64,000 nt of DNA from GAS188 sp963794475 (GTDB taxonomy: Bacteria > Pseudomonadota > Alphaproteobacteria > Rhizobiales > Beijerinckiaceae). Where the stretch lies: NCBI GenBank assembly GCA_963794475.1, contig CAWCDW010000010.1, positions 806,001 through 870,000 on the forward strand, in the 5' to 3' direction. A program made the translations under genes and the position numbers. Under the pieces are notes generated by a model, which saw only the letters and a list, made by a program, of their open reading frames with translations, had not been told where the DNA came from and searched no databases. Shown here piece after piece: positions 1 to 8,362 of the stretch. Positions within the stretch are counted from its first letter, which is position 1. Each line of letters begins with the position of its first letter.

Positions 1-573
1 AGCCTCCTCGGCCTGGACGCCGGCAGCATCAAGGATGTGATCATCACGCATATGCATTACGATCACATCGGCAATTTCAGCCGCTTTCCGGCCGCGACCT
101 TCCACCTTCAAGACCGCGAGATGGCCTATGCTACGGGGCGTCACATGAGCCATCCGGCCATGAACGGGGCCTTCGACGTCGACAATGTGGTCGGCCTCGT
201 CCGCGAGGTCTATCGCGGCCGCGTTCTCTTCCACGACACGGTCGCGGAACTCGCTCCGGGCCTCACGCTGCACCCGGTCGGCGGCCATTCGGCGGGTCTA
301 CAAGTGGTGCGCGTCTTCACCAGGCGCGGCTGGATGGTGCTCGCTTCGGATGCGAGCCATTATTACGCGAACAGTGAGGAAGGTCGCGTCTTCCCGATCG
401 TTTATCACGTGGGCGATCTCTTCGACGGCTACCGCCGCCTGCGCGAGCTCGCGTCCTCGCCGTCCCACATCGTTCCGGGCCATGATCCCGAGGTCATGGC
501 CCGCTACCGGGCGCCGAAGCGCGAGCTTCAAGGCATCATCGCGCGTCTGGACGAAGAGCCGGCCCAGACGTAA
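1..573 (+). CDS. MBL-fold hydrolase, N-acyl homoserine lactonase-like (5' partial)
   Basis: The frame is open from base 1, so the gene starts outside the window; about 190 residues are visible. An HxHxDH zinc motif (H-M-H-Y-D-H) lies at nt 49-66. Further metal ligands of the metallo-beta-lactamase fold follow: the His of GGHSAG, the Asp of LASDASHYY and the His of VPGHDP. The spacing and the SDASHYY segment resemble N-acyl homoserine lactonase family hydrolases, which open lactone rings in the cytoplasm. Substrate cannot be fixed from sequence; quorum-signal degradation is only one possibility. No related neighbour is visible. The first GTG in frame (nt 37) lies inside the conserved core and is not the real start. 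Confidence 0.8.
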   Translation, partial: SLLGLDAGSIKDVIITHMHYDHIGNFSRFPAATFHLQDREMAYATGRHMSHPAMNGAFDVDNVVGLVREVYRGRVLFHDTVAELAPGLTLHPVGGHSAGLQVVRVFTRRGWMVLASDASHYYANSEEGRVFPIVYHVGDLFDGYRRLRELASSPSHIVPGHDPEVMARYRAPKRELQGIIARLDEEPAQT

Positions 574-603
574 GCCCATCAAGCGCGAAAGACGCGCGAC
601 CGC

Positions 604-1002
604 CTACTCCCCATTGGCGAGCCGCGCTTTTCCTTCCTCAGTGAGGCGCGCCTGGATATCGGCATATTGGCTCGCGCCTTCCTCCGGCGTGATCTCCTTC
701 TTGTCGACCCGCGTCGCGATCTCGATGCGCGCGTTCAAGGCACGACGGAAGAGATCCGGATTTTCGACCGTCGGCGCCGCGATCAGCGCCGCGTCGTTCA
801 GGCACTTCGCGCGCGCCACATAGTTCACGAGAGGTTTCGCGCGGCAAGCGGCCTGAGCCTCATCCGAGCGTGCTTTCAGATCGACCACCGGCGCCGGGGC
901 CGGGCCGGGCCGGGCCGTGACGCACGCCTGAAGCGCGAGGCCGAGGGCGAAAAGAAGAGCGATGCTGCGACCGCGCTGGCTAACGTGCGAACAAATGACC
1001 AT
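604..1002 (-). CDS. small putative lipoprotein
   Basis: 132 residues from the ATG at 1002, which has an AAGGAG Shine-Dalgarno about 12 nt upstream. A longer frame to 1065 exists but would bury the signal peptide. The hydrophobic segment ends in a lipobox L-Q-A-C with Cys27, followed by a Pro/Ala linker, so the protein is probably an outer-membrane lipoprotein. The remaining ~95 residues are charged and helical-looking, with two further Cys. I do not recognise a family. It lies downstream of the unknown gene at 1062-1502 on the same strand and may be cotranscribed with it. Confidence 0.6.
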   Translation of the reverse strand: MVICSHVSQRGRSIALLFALGLALQACVTARPGPAPAPVVDLKARSDEAQAACRAKPLVNYVARAKCLNDAALIAAPTVENPDLFRRALNARIEIATRVDKKEITPEEGASQYADIQARLTEEGKARLANGE

Positions 1003-1061
1003 GATGCTTTTTCGCTCCTTGAGCGCTCGGCCCGCGTCCCGGCAATCGATACCCCATCCGG

Positions 1062-1502
1062 TCACGGGCTCTTCGCCGCCTCGCCGACACGCATCCCTTC
1101 CGTGGGGGCCGAGGTTTCCACGCCACGATGAGGGGCGTGGCCCCGAACGAGTTGCACGCTCGATCTCTCCGAGACGGCACGGGGTGTCAAGGCAAGCACG
1201 TCCTTGCGAATGCTGGCGAGCAGATTCTGGGCGGGCTCATCCTCATCACCCATCATTTTCTTCAGCTCTTCGCTGACGACATCGATCTTGGCGCAGAGCT
1301 CGACGCTGTTACGCGCGGCAATATCCGACATCGCGTGACCAATCGATTGAAGTTCTTGAAGCAATTCGTCACGCAACGGTTTCTGATCTTCGGCATTGAT
1401 GAGCGGAGAGCCAAGCATTCCCCGCAAAGCTGCCCAGCGAAGGCCAAGTGCCGCGATGGTATTGGCGCCATCATTTCCTGAATTCGACTGGAAATTAGCC
1501 AT
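1062..1502 (-). CDS. hypothetical cytoplasmic protein
   Basis: 146 residues starting MANFQSN at the ATG at 1502. No signal peptide or membrane segment. The middle (about residues 35-110) is predicted helical and acidic, with an LRDELLQELQSIG stretch, and the C-terminus is low complexity. I recognise no family. It is read away from the emrA promoter region and toward the lipoprotein gene at 604-1002. Codon use is like the neighbouring genes, which supports its being real. Confidence 0.5.
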   Translation of the reverse strand: MANFQSNSGNDGANTIAALGLRWAALRGMLGSPLINAEDQKPLRDELLQELQSIGHAMSDIAARNSVELCAKIDVVSEELKKMMGDEDEPAQNLLASIRKDVLALTPRAVSERSSVQLVRGHAPHRGVETSAPTEGMRVGEAAKSP

Positions 1503-1670
1503 GAGATGAAGCTCCGCTCTGCCTTCGAATCACCAAAATACAATTAAGGAAGCGTTGCACGCCCAATGTGGCGAAAGCGCGGGCTCCCCGCTGGCGGCGC
1601 GGCGCTCTTTCGGGGGAACCAATGGCGCGCCAGGCGGTTCGCCCTTCAGGGGACAAGCCGAGACCGGCGG

Positions 1671-1694
1671 TTGACGGTAAGGAATTGATATAAT
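1671..1694 (+). promoter_or_regulatory. possible promoter upstream of emrA
   Basis: A perfect TATAAT hexamer sits at 1689-1694 and a TTGACG hexamer at 1671-1676, about 60 bp before the emrA start, in a locally AT-rich stretch. The 12-nt spacer is too short for a standard sigma-70 promoter, so only the -10-like box is persuasive. Confidence 0.25.
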
Positions 1695-1750
1695 GTTATT
1701 TTTTACCGACCGGACGAATTTGCGCACGCGGTTTGGAGCCTAAGGCCCTG

Positions 1751-3001
1751 ATGGAATCGGAAAATGCGCGCGACGTGAATGCACGCGGCAGGTCCGCCGA
1801 GGAGGCGAGCTCGCAAGGCGCCGCGGCTTTGGACGAAAAGCCACCGCGTGGACGCGACGGGAAGGGCCGGGACGGGGATCGCGCACGGGGGGAGCGCCCC
1901 ATCGAAAGCCGGGAGCGGAACCGGCCTTCCTCCGCGCAGCGCGGTTCGGACAAGCCCGAGCCTGAAAGTGGAAGTGGCCTCAAAGACCTGATCCGTCGGC
2001 ACAGGCTTGGGGCGGGCCTCGTTGCCCTCCTGGCACTCGCCGCCGTGGTGGGAGCCGTCATCTGGTGGCTCGGCGCGCGGCATTACGAGGCCACCGACGA
2101 TGCCTTCATCGACGGACGACCCGTGGCGGTGAGCGCGCAAGTGGCCGGGGCGCTCATCGCGGTTCCGGTCACGGACAACGAACTCGTGCAGCCAGGCGCG
2201 GTTCTCGCGCGCCTCGATGATCGCGATTATCGCGCCGCGGTCGGCCAGGCGGAGGCCCAGGTTGACGAAGCGCAAGCCGCGATCGGCAACACGGACGCTC
2301 AGCTCGAGCAGCAGCAAGCCCGCATCGAGGAGACCGCGAAGCAGGCAACCCAGGCGGAGGCCGCGCTCACCTTCTCGAAGCAAGAAAATGCGCGTTCTCA
2401 GGATCTCGTCGCCAAGGGGGCTGGCACCGTGCAGCAGGCCCAGCAAGCGGCGAGCGATCTTCGCCAGAAGGAGTCCGCCTACGCCGCGGCCGAGGCGGCG
2501 CATTCGGAAGCCGAAAAGCAGATCAACGTCCTTCGCGCGCAACGCAGGACTGGTGAGGGCCAGCTCAAGCAGGCGCAGGCGCAGCTCGAGCAGGCGAACG
2601 CCAATCTCTCGCGGGCGACGCTCACCGCGTCGGTCGCGGGCCGCGTCACCAAGCTGACGGCGGCCGCGGGCGCTTATGCGGTGCCCGGCCAGACCTTGAT
2701 GATGCTCGTGCCGCTCGATCTTTGGGTGACGGCGAACTTCAAGGAGACGCAGCTCGCCTCGATGCGTCCCGGTCAGAGGACGAAGATCGAGATCGATGCA
2801 TTTGGCCGCAGCTTTTCCGGTCACGTGGACAGCATCCAGGCAGGAAGCGGCACGGCGTTCAGCCTGCTGCCCGCGGAGAACGCCACCGGCAATTACGTGA
2901 AGGTCGTGCAGCGCGTGCCTGTGAAGATCGTCTTCGACAGGCAGCCCGAGGTGGAGCTCGGCCCCGGCATGTCGGTCGTGCCTTCGGTCAAGGTGAGATG
3001 A
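1751..3001 (+). CDS. emrA: EmrA/HlyD-type membrane fusion protein of a drug efflux pump
   Basis: 416 residues from the ATG at 1751; a TTG six codons earlier is also possible. Layout: a highly charged, disordered cytoplasmic N-terminus (~83 residues), one membrane helix (GLVALLALAAVVGAVIWWLG), the conserved ATDDAFIDG start of the barrel-sandwich domain, a long Gln/Ala-rich coiled coil, and a C-terminal beta-barrel with VKIVFD. This is the periplasmic adaptor that couples an inner-membrane exporter to an outer-membrane channel. Its stop overlaps the ATG at 2998 by four bases (ATGA), so it is coupled to the exporter that follows. The N-terminal tail is long for the family. The exported drug is unknown. 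Confidence 0.88.
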   Translation: MESENARDVNARGRSAEEASSQGAAALDEKPPRGRDGKGRDGDRARGERPIESRERNRPSSAQRGSDKPEPESGSGLKDLIRRHRLGAGLVALLALAAVVGAVIWWLGARHYEATDDAFIDGRPVAVSAQVAGALIAVPVTDNELVQPGAVLARLDDRDYRAAVGQAEAQVDEAQAAIGNTDAQLEQQQARIEETAKQATQAEAALTFSKQENARSQDLVAKGAGTVQQAQQAASDLRQKESAYAAAEAAHSEAEKQINVLRAQRRTGEGQLKQAQAQLEQANANLSRATLTASVAGRVTKLTAAAGAYAVPGQTLMMLVPLDLWVTANFKETQLASMRPGQRTKIEIDAFGRSFSGHVDSIQAGSGTAFSLLPAENATGNYVKVVQRVPVKIVFDRQPEVELGPGMSVVPSVKVR

Positions 3002-3082
3002 GTCGCAACGATCCCGACTGCCGGCTGGACGAAGCAACGCTCCGCCGCTGGCGCCCGAAACCCTTGGCTCATCGCCGCCATC

Positions 3083-4606
3083 TTGTCGATCGCGACCTTC
3101 ATGGAGGTGCTCGACACCTCGATCACCAACGTGGCGCTGCGTCACATCGCGGGATCGCTTTCGGCCAGCATCGATGAGAGCACCTGGGTCATCACCAGCT
3201 ATCTCGTCTCCAATGCCATCATCCTTCCGGTAAGCGGCTGGCTTTCCGGCGTCGTCGGCCGCAAGCGCTTTTACATGCTTTGCGTCGCGATATTTACCGT
3301 GAGCTCACTCGCCTGCGGTCTCGCGCCCAATCTCACCTTCCTGATCGCGGCCCGCGTGTTCCAAGGGCTCGGCGGCGGCGGCCTCGCGCCGAGCGAGCAA
3401 TCGATGCTCGCCGACACCTTTCCGCCCTCGAAGCGCGCGCAAGCTTTCGCGCTCTATGGCGTGACCGTCATCGTCGCGCCGGCACTCGGGCCAACGATCG
3501 GGGGCGCGATCACCGACAACATCTCCTGGCATTGGATCTTCTTCATCAACGTGCCGATGGGCCTGCTTTCGCTGGCGCTTGTCGGGCTCTTCGTCGACGA
3601 GCCGGAGATCTTGCGCCGAGAGCGCGCCGCGCAATGGCGGGGCGGCCTCAAGATCGACTGGATCGGCTTCCTGCTCGTCGCGCTTTGGCTCGGCTGCCTC
3701 GAGATCGTACTCGACAAGGGGCAAGAGGATGATTGGTTCAACTCGAGCTTCATTATCGCCGCCGCGAGCCTTTCGGGCCTCGCCTTCCTCTTGTTTGTGC
3801 CCTGGGAACTTACGCGTAAGGAGCCGATCGTCGACATTCGCCTGATCGGTCATCGCCAGTTCGGCACGTCCTGGTTCGTGATGCTGAGCGTCGGCGTGAT
3901 CTTGTTCAGCTCGACGCAATTCATGCCGCAGCTTCTGCAGGAGAACTTCGGTTACACGGCGACGCTCGCGGGACTGGCGCTCATGCCGGGCGGCTTCGCG
4001 GCGCTGGTGATGATGGTGATTGCCGGCAGCGTGAGCGGCCACGTCCAGCCACGATATCTGATGGCGGGCGCGATGATGACGATCGCGGTCGCGATGTACC
4101 ATTTCACCGCGCTCACGCCCCACGCGAATTTCGGCTGGTTCGCGCTTGCCCGCGTCCTTCAGATGGCGGCCATCCCGGTGTTGTTCCTGACGATCACCAG
4201 CTATTCCTACGTCGGCCTTGCGCCCGAGAAATCGAGCCAGGCCTCCGCCCTCATCAATGTGGCGCGCAATCTGGGCGGAAGCATCGGGGTCTCGATGGCG
4301 CAAACACTGCTGGCGAGGCGCGAACAATTTCACCAGGCGCGGCTCGCCGAACATCTCTCGGCGTCCTCGCTCGCCTATCGGCAAACGCTCAGCGAGGCGG
4401 GCAGCTATTTTGCGGCACATGGCGCGGCGGGTCCCGACGCGCGGTCCCGCGCCGTCGCCTGGGTGGGCGAGACGCTCACGAATCAGGCGGCCTATCTTTC
4501 CTATATCGACGTCTTCGCCGCGCTCGCCGGCCTTGCGGCCCTCCTTGTCCCCGTGGCTTTCCTCTTGCGCCGTGTCGATCTCGGACGAAGGGCGGCGCCG
4601 GCTTAG
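3083..4606 (+). CDS. emrB: EmrB/QacA-type DHA2 drug:H+ antiporter (frame break at the start)
   Basis: The uninterrupted frame gives 507 residues with about 14 membrane helices and the family signature MEVLDTSITNVALRHIAG. It would export drugs with the EmrA-like partner just upstream. The start is abnormal. The coupled ATG at 2998 overlaps the emrA stop but is in another frame. In the emrB frame the codons from 3005 to 3082 encode ATIPTAGWTKQ...NPWLIAAI, which looks like a normal EmrB N-terminus but has no start codon. Removing the single C at 3004 would give MSATIPTAGW and join the two. As read, only the TTG at 3083 can start, which removes part of helix 1. The 3' end overlaps mgtC, which is convergent, by four bases. 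Confidence 0.85.
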   Translation: MSIATFMEVLDTSITNVALRHIAGSLSASIDESTWVITSYLVSNAIILPVSGWLSGVVGRKRFYMLCVAIFTVSSLACGLAPNLTFLIAARVFQGLGGGGLAPSEQSMLADTFPPSKRAQAFALYGVTVIVAPALGPTIGGAITDNISWHWIFFINVPMGLLSLALVGLFVDEPEILRRERAAQWRGGLKIDWIGFLLVALWLGCLEIVLDKGQEDDWFNSSFIIAAASLSGLAFLLFVPWELTRKEPIVDIRLIGHRQFGTSWFVMLSVGVILFSSTQFMPQLLQENFGYTATLAGLALMPGGFAALVMMVIAGSVSGHVQPRYLMAGAMMTIAVAMYHFTALTPHANFGWFALARVLQMAAIPVLFLTITSYSYVGLAPEKSSQASALINVARNLGGSIGVSMAQTLLARREQFHQARLAEHLSASSLAYRQTLSEAGSYFAAHGAAGPDARSRAVAWVGETLTNQAAYLSYIDVFAALAGLAALLVPVAFLLRRVDLGRRAAPA

Positions 4607-5310
4607 CGCAAGTTCGAGTCGTCCCATTCGGCGCAAGTCACACCTGGTAGGCGCGAAAATTCTTCCAGAAGCGCTCGGGGCCTGTCACGCTGGTGGGACA
4701 AGACGTAATGGAGCCGCAGCCTGCATTTCAGTGTGCCCTCTTGCGGCTTTTTCGAAATCGTCCTCAAGTCGACGGCGAATCCCGCACCCCGCACGAGCGC
4801 CTCGACGGTGGCTTGATCAGGTCCTTCCGCCGTGGTCTCGAGCGTGAGAGCGCCGTGACGCGTGCGAAGCATGAGAGGCTCGGCCCACTTCAAGGCCCAG
4901 AGCGTGAGAAAGCCGATCACGGTCGCGGCCGCGCCAAGCCCGTTTTGACCGCCGCCGAAGCAGAGTCCGATCACGGTGACCAGCCACAGCGTCGCCGCCG
5001 TCGTCACCCCTTCGACGAGGCCATCGCGGCGCAGAATGACGCCGCCTCCGATGAAGCCCACACCCGTGAGAATGCCGAGCGGCAACCGCATCAGATCGAG
5101 CGTGATCGTGTGACCTTCCTGGTTCTGCGTGGTGGCCAAGAGAATATTGGCCTGGATCATGGCGACGGCGGCCGCGACGCAGACGAGCAAGGTGGTGCGC
5201 AAGCCGGCAGGGTGCTCATGGGCGCTTCTGTTGAAACCGATGAGGAGGCCTGCGGCGACGGCCAGTGCAATTCGCATTGCGACATCGGCGGTGGTGAGGG
5301 TCTGCGGCAT
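4603..5310 (-). CDS. MgtC/SapB family membrane protein
   Basis: 235 residues. The ATG at 5310 is chosen because GGGAGG stands four bases upstream; a longer frame to 5394 lacks this. About five membrane helices fill residues 5-150, with the conserved GFNRS, HPAGLRTTLLV and GILTGVGFIGGGVI blocks of MgtC/SapB proteins. A soluble C-terminal domain of about 80 residues follows, of the kind often compared to ACT domains. The family is tied to magnesium limitation and ATP-synthase control in some pathogens; the role in free-living bacteria is unclear. It converges on emrB and overlaps its end. Confidence 0.85.
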   Translation of the reverse strand: MPQTLTTADVAMRIALAVAAGLLIGFNRSAHEHPAGLRTTLLVCVAAAVAMIQANILLATTQNQEGHTITLDLMRLPLGILTGVGFIGGGVILRRDGLVEGVTTAATLWLVTVIGLCFGGGQNGLGAAATVIGFLTLWALKWAEPLMLRTRHGALTLETTAEGPDQATVEALVRGAGFAVDLRTISKKPQEGTLKCRLRLHYVLSHQRDRPRALLEEFSRLPGVTCAEWDDSNLR

Positions 5311-5433
5311 CGCGCCTCCCGCTCTTAAAAAATGATCGATGGGAAAATCGATCATCCGCTCTGCGGTTCCCACGCGGAACATGCCGGGTTCCATTGCATT
5401 GAACGTGCATCACCTCCGGCGTGGAGATGCGCG

Positions 5434-5739
5434 ATGGCCAAGGGAAAGCGCAAATGGTCGGGCGAAGTGACGGCGCATAGCGATGCGCTCGATCTTGAAA
5501 AGGATGTGTTCAAGTTGAGCGATCCGAAAAAGATCGCGTCCTCGCTGGAAAGCTCGGCGCGCGCCAGCAAGCGGCGCAAGGCCGATCCTTTCCGCTCGGC
5601 AATGTCGATGCTGACCTTCTACATCAACCGGGCCGGCAAGAACCTCTCCGCCACCCAAAAGAAAAAGCTCGAAGCCGCTAAGGGCGAGCTGCGCTCCCGG
5701 TTCGATCGTGACGGCTCACATCATTCCGGCCGGAAATGA
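5434..5739 (+). CDS. DUF3175 family protein
   Basis: 101 residues starting MAKGKRKWSGEV. The ATG at 5434 has GGAG upstream; an upstream extension to 5332 is rejected because the added residues look non-coding. Strongly basic, with Trp and VTAHSDALDLE near the start and SAMSMLTFYINRAG near the end; I recognise this pattern as the small DUF3175 family. No function is established. It may bind nucleic acid given its charge, but that is inference. It is divergent from mgtC. Confidence 0.75.
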   Translation: MAKGKRKWSGEVTAHSDALDLEKDVFKLSDPKKIASSLESSARASKRRKADPFRSAMSMLTFYINRAGKNLSATQKKKLEAAKGELRSRFDRDGSHHSGRK

Positions 5740-5754
5740 GCTCCGCCGCAATTT

Positions 5755-6054
5755 TCACGCGGGCGTCTTGCCGCATTTCGCGTCGAGCAGGACATAGAGG
5801 TCGACGCCGCCGAGGACTTGCGATTTCGGCGTGATGGCGCCACCGTCCAAATTCAGGTTCTTGGCATTGCCGACATCGAAGGTGACCGGCCTCGTGGCGA
5901 ACCAGGTGCCATCGCTCTTCTTGGTGAAGGCATCGCAGGGAAGGGTATTCGGCGGCAGCGGCGAATCTTCCGCCCGCGTTCCGTCGACCCACACCGTGGA
6001 CGCGGCGAAAATTCCAACAAGGATCAAAAGTCGTCCGCTCGCAAGGGTGCCCAT
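5755..6054 (-). CDS. small secreted hypothetical protein
   Basis: 99 residues with a clear Sec signal peptide (about residues 1-28, cleaved near TRA-ED). GGGAGG lies six bases before the ATG. The mature part has two Cys (in LPCDAF and AKCGK) that could form a periplasmic disulfide. No family recognised. It converges with the DUF3175 gene 15 bp away. Confidence 0.6.
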   Translation of the reverse strand: MGTLASGRLLILVGIFAASTVWVDGTRAEDSPLPPNTLPCDAFTKKSDGTWFATRPVTFDVGNAKNLNLDGGAITPKSQVLGGVDLYVLLDAKCGKTPA

Positions 6055-6323
6055 TTTGCGCCTCCCTCTTCCTTCTTCTAAGCTTCATCGGCCAACGGGA
6101 AGCCTGTCGCGCAACCACAAGACCGGGCTGCCGAGATGAACGCTTGTGCAAGGTTCACGGTTCCTCTTTCGCCGGCAACCAGATGGAAAGCTACCGCGTT
6201 TCAAAGAGATGGCGAGGTTCGGCGGGAGGGCATTCCTGGCGGATCTTCGCCCTTTCACTCTCCCAAGCGGCTTCGTTTGTGGTTTCCTCCAGCTTTTTCT
6301 CGACGATTGAAGGGTGCTGAAGC

Positions 6324-8129
6324 ATGAGCCATCCCATCGAGGACTACGCGATGATCGGCGATTGCCGCACCGCAGCTCTCGTGGCGCGCGACGGCGCAAT
6401 CGAATGGCTGTGCCTGCCGCGCTTCGATTCCCCGGCCTGCTTTGCCAAGCTTCTCGGCGGAGAGGAGCACGGATATTGGCGCGTCGGGACACGCGATCCG
6501 CAAGCGAAGATCACGCGCGCCTATCGTGGCGACAGCCTCGTCCTCGAGACCGAGCACAGGACCGCAAAGGGGAAGGTGCGAGTCGTCGATTTCATGCCGA
6601 CCGGAACGGAAGGCCCGCAAATCGTGCGTTTGGTTGAAGGCCTCGCCGGCGAAGTTGAGATGCGCATGGAGCTCGCCATCCGTTTTGAATATGGGCGCAC
6701 GGTTCCTTGGGTGACGCGGACCGGCTGGCATGATCTGCGCGCCGTCGCCGGGCCAGACACCTTGATCTTGCGCGCCGATGTCGCGACGCGCGGCGAGGAT
6801 CAGCGAACCGTCTCCGATTTTGTCGCCAAGGAAGGCCAATGCGTCGCCTTCGCGCTCGCCTGGGGGCGCTCGCATGAAATCGATCCGCGGCCGGTCGACC
6901 CCAAGATCGCGCTCAGCGAAACAAATCGCTTTTGGGCCGGCTGGGCCGAGAAGTGCCGCTATGACGGCCCGTCTCCTGGAGCGGTGCGCCGCTCGCTCGC
7001 GACGCTCAAGGCGCTGACCTATCTTCCGACAGGCGGCATCGTCGCCGCGCCAACCACCTCGCTGCCGGAGAACATCGGCGGCGTGCGCAATTGGGACTAT
7101 CGCTTTTGCTGGCTGCGCGATTCGACCTTTTGCCTTGTCGCTCTCATGGACGCGGGCTACGTCGAGGAAGCCCTTGCTTGGCGAGGCTGGCTCGCGCGCG
7201 CCGTCGCCGGCAACCCCGAGCAGACGCAAATCCTTTACGGGATCGGGGGCGAGCGCCTTATTCCGGAGATCGAGCTCGAATGGCTTTCGGGCTATCAAAA
7301 TTCGCGCCCGGTGCGCATCGGCAACGCGGCGTCGAATCAATTGCAGCTCGATATTTTCGGCGAGGTCGCCGACGCGATGTATCAGGCAAAGCTGCGCGAT
7401 CTCCCCTCGGTCGAGGGAGGCTGGGAGCACACGCTTTCCTTGATGAGCCATCTCGCCGAGATCTGGGAGGGCCCGGACGAGGGCATTTGGGAGGTGCGCG
7501 GCCCTCGCCAGCAATTTGTGCATTCGAAGGTGATGGCCTGGCTCGCCTTCGACCGCACGATCAAGCGCGGCGAAGCGCGCGAGCGGAAAGCCCCTTACGC
7601 CGAATGGCGAAAAATTCGCGACGCCATCCATGCGCAAGTCTGCGAGCAAGGCTTCGACCGGGAGCTCGGCAGCTTCGTCCAGGCCTATGGGTCGAAGACG
7701 CTCGACGCGAGCTTGTTGCGCATTCCGGTCGTCGGCTTCTTGCCGCCGCAAGACGAGCGTGTGCGCGGCACGGTCGCGGCTATCGAGCGCGAGCTCATGG
7801 CCGACGGGCTGGTGCTTCGCTACCGGACCGAGGAAACCAAGGACGGGTTGCCGGTCGGCGAAGGGGCCTTCCTCCCGTGCAGCTTCTGGTACGCCGACAA
7901 TCTCGTGCTGCTTGGGCGCCTCGAGGAGGCAAAAGAGCTTTTCGACCGGTTGATCGGGCTTTGCAACGATGTCGGCCTCCTGGCGGAGGAATATGATCCG
8001 CGCGCCAGGCGCATGCTCGGCAATTTTCCCCAGGCCTTCAGCCACGTCGCGCTCGTCAACACCGCCTTGCGGCTTGCCCAGGCTCTGCGCGAAGGGAGCG
8101 CCGTGCCGAAGGAAACCACATTGGCGTGA
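6324..8129 (+). CDS. glycoside hydrolase family 15 (glucoamylase/trehalase-like)
   Basis: 601 residues. The N-terminus (MSHPIEDYAMIGDCRTAALVA) is the beta-sandwich trehalase-like domain of bacterial GH15 proteins. The C-terminal (alpha/alpha)6 barrel has the expected catalytic-acid region DEGIWEVRG and the catalytic-base region LLAEEYDP, along with GNFPQAFSHVALVN. No signal peptide, so it acts in the cytoplasm, on alpha-glucosidic bonds of maltodextrins or trehalose; the exact substrate cannot be read. It converges with a glycogen-debranching-like gene, which suggests a role in internal glucan turnover. Confidence 0.88.
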   Translation: MSHPIEDYAMIGDCRTAALVARDGAIEWLCLPRFDSPACFAKLLGGEEHGYWRVGTRDPQAKITRAYRGDSLVLETEHRTAKGKVRVVDFMPTGTEGPQIVRLVEGLAGEVEMRMELAIRFEYGRTVPWVTRTGWHDLRAVAGPDTLILRADVATRGEDQRTVSDFVAKEGQCVAFALAWGRSHEIDPRPVDPKIALSETNRFWAGWAEKCRYDGPSPGAVRRSLATLKALTYLPTGGIVAAPTTSLPENIGGVRNWDYRFCWLRDSTFCLVALMDAGYVEEALAWRGWLARAVAGNPEQTQILYGIGGERLIPEIELEWLSGYQNSRPVRIGNAASNQLQLDIFGEVADAMYQAKLRDLPSVEGGWEHTLSLMSHLAEIWEGPDEGIWEVRGPRQQFVHSKVMAWLAFDRTIKRGEARERKAPYAEWRKIRDAIHAQVCEQGFDRELGSFVQAYGSKTLDASLLRIPVVGFLPPQDERVRGTVAAIERELMADGLVLRYRTEETKDGLPVGEGAFLPCSFWYADNLVLLGRLEEAKELFDRLIGLCNDVGLLAEEYDPRARRMLGNFPQAFSHVALVNTALRLAQALREGSAVPKETTLA

Positions 8130-8241
8130 GGCCACCCAATGGGCACCCGGTCCGGACCCATTCCCGAGGGGAACATTTCGGCTTGCGCGGGGTTGAGATG
8201 GGCCAGTCCTAGCCCCTCCAGACGGATTGGCAGAAGCCACT

Positions 8242-8286
8242 GGCGCTCCAGCTCTCCTCGGCGGATTGGCTCGGAGCGCCTTTTTT
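8242..8286 (+). terminator. rho-independent terminator after the GH15 gene
   Basis: Perfect 8-bp inverted repeat GGCGCTCC (8242-8249) and GGAGCGCC (8273-8280), followed immediately by six T (8281-8286). The 23-nt loop is large and the element lies 113 bp past the GH15 stop, but the GC-rich stem plus T-run is characteristic. Confidence 0.6.
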
Positions 8287-8362
8287 CGCACCGCGAAGCC
8301 GTCTTGGCCAAAGGCGTCCTGCTCCAGGGCCGGCCTTGCCTGCGCTTTCCGGTATCTTCAAC

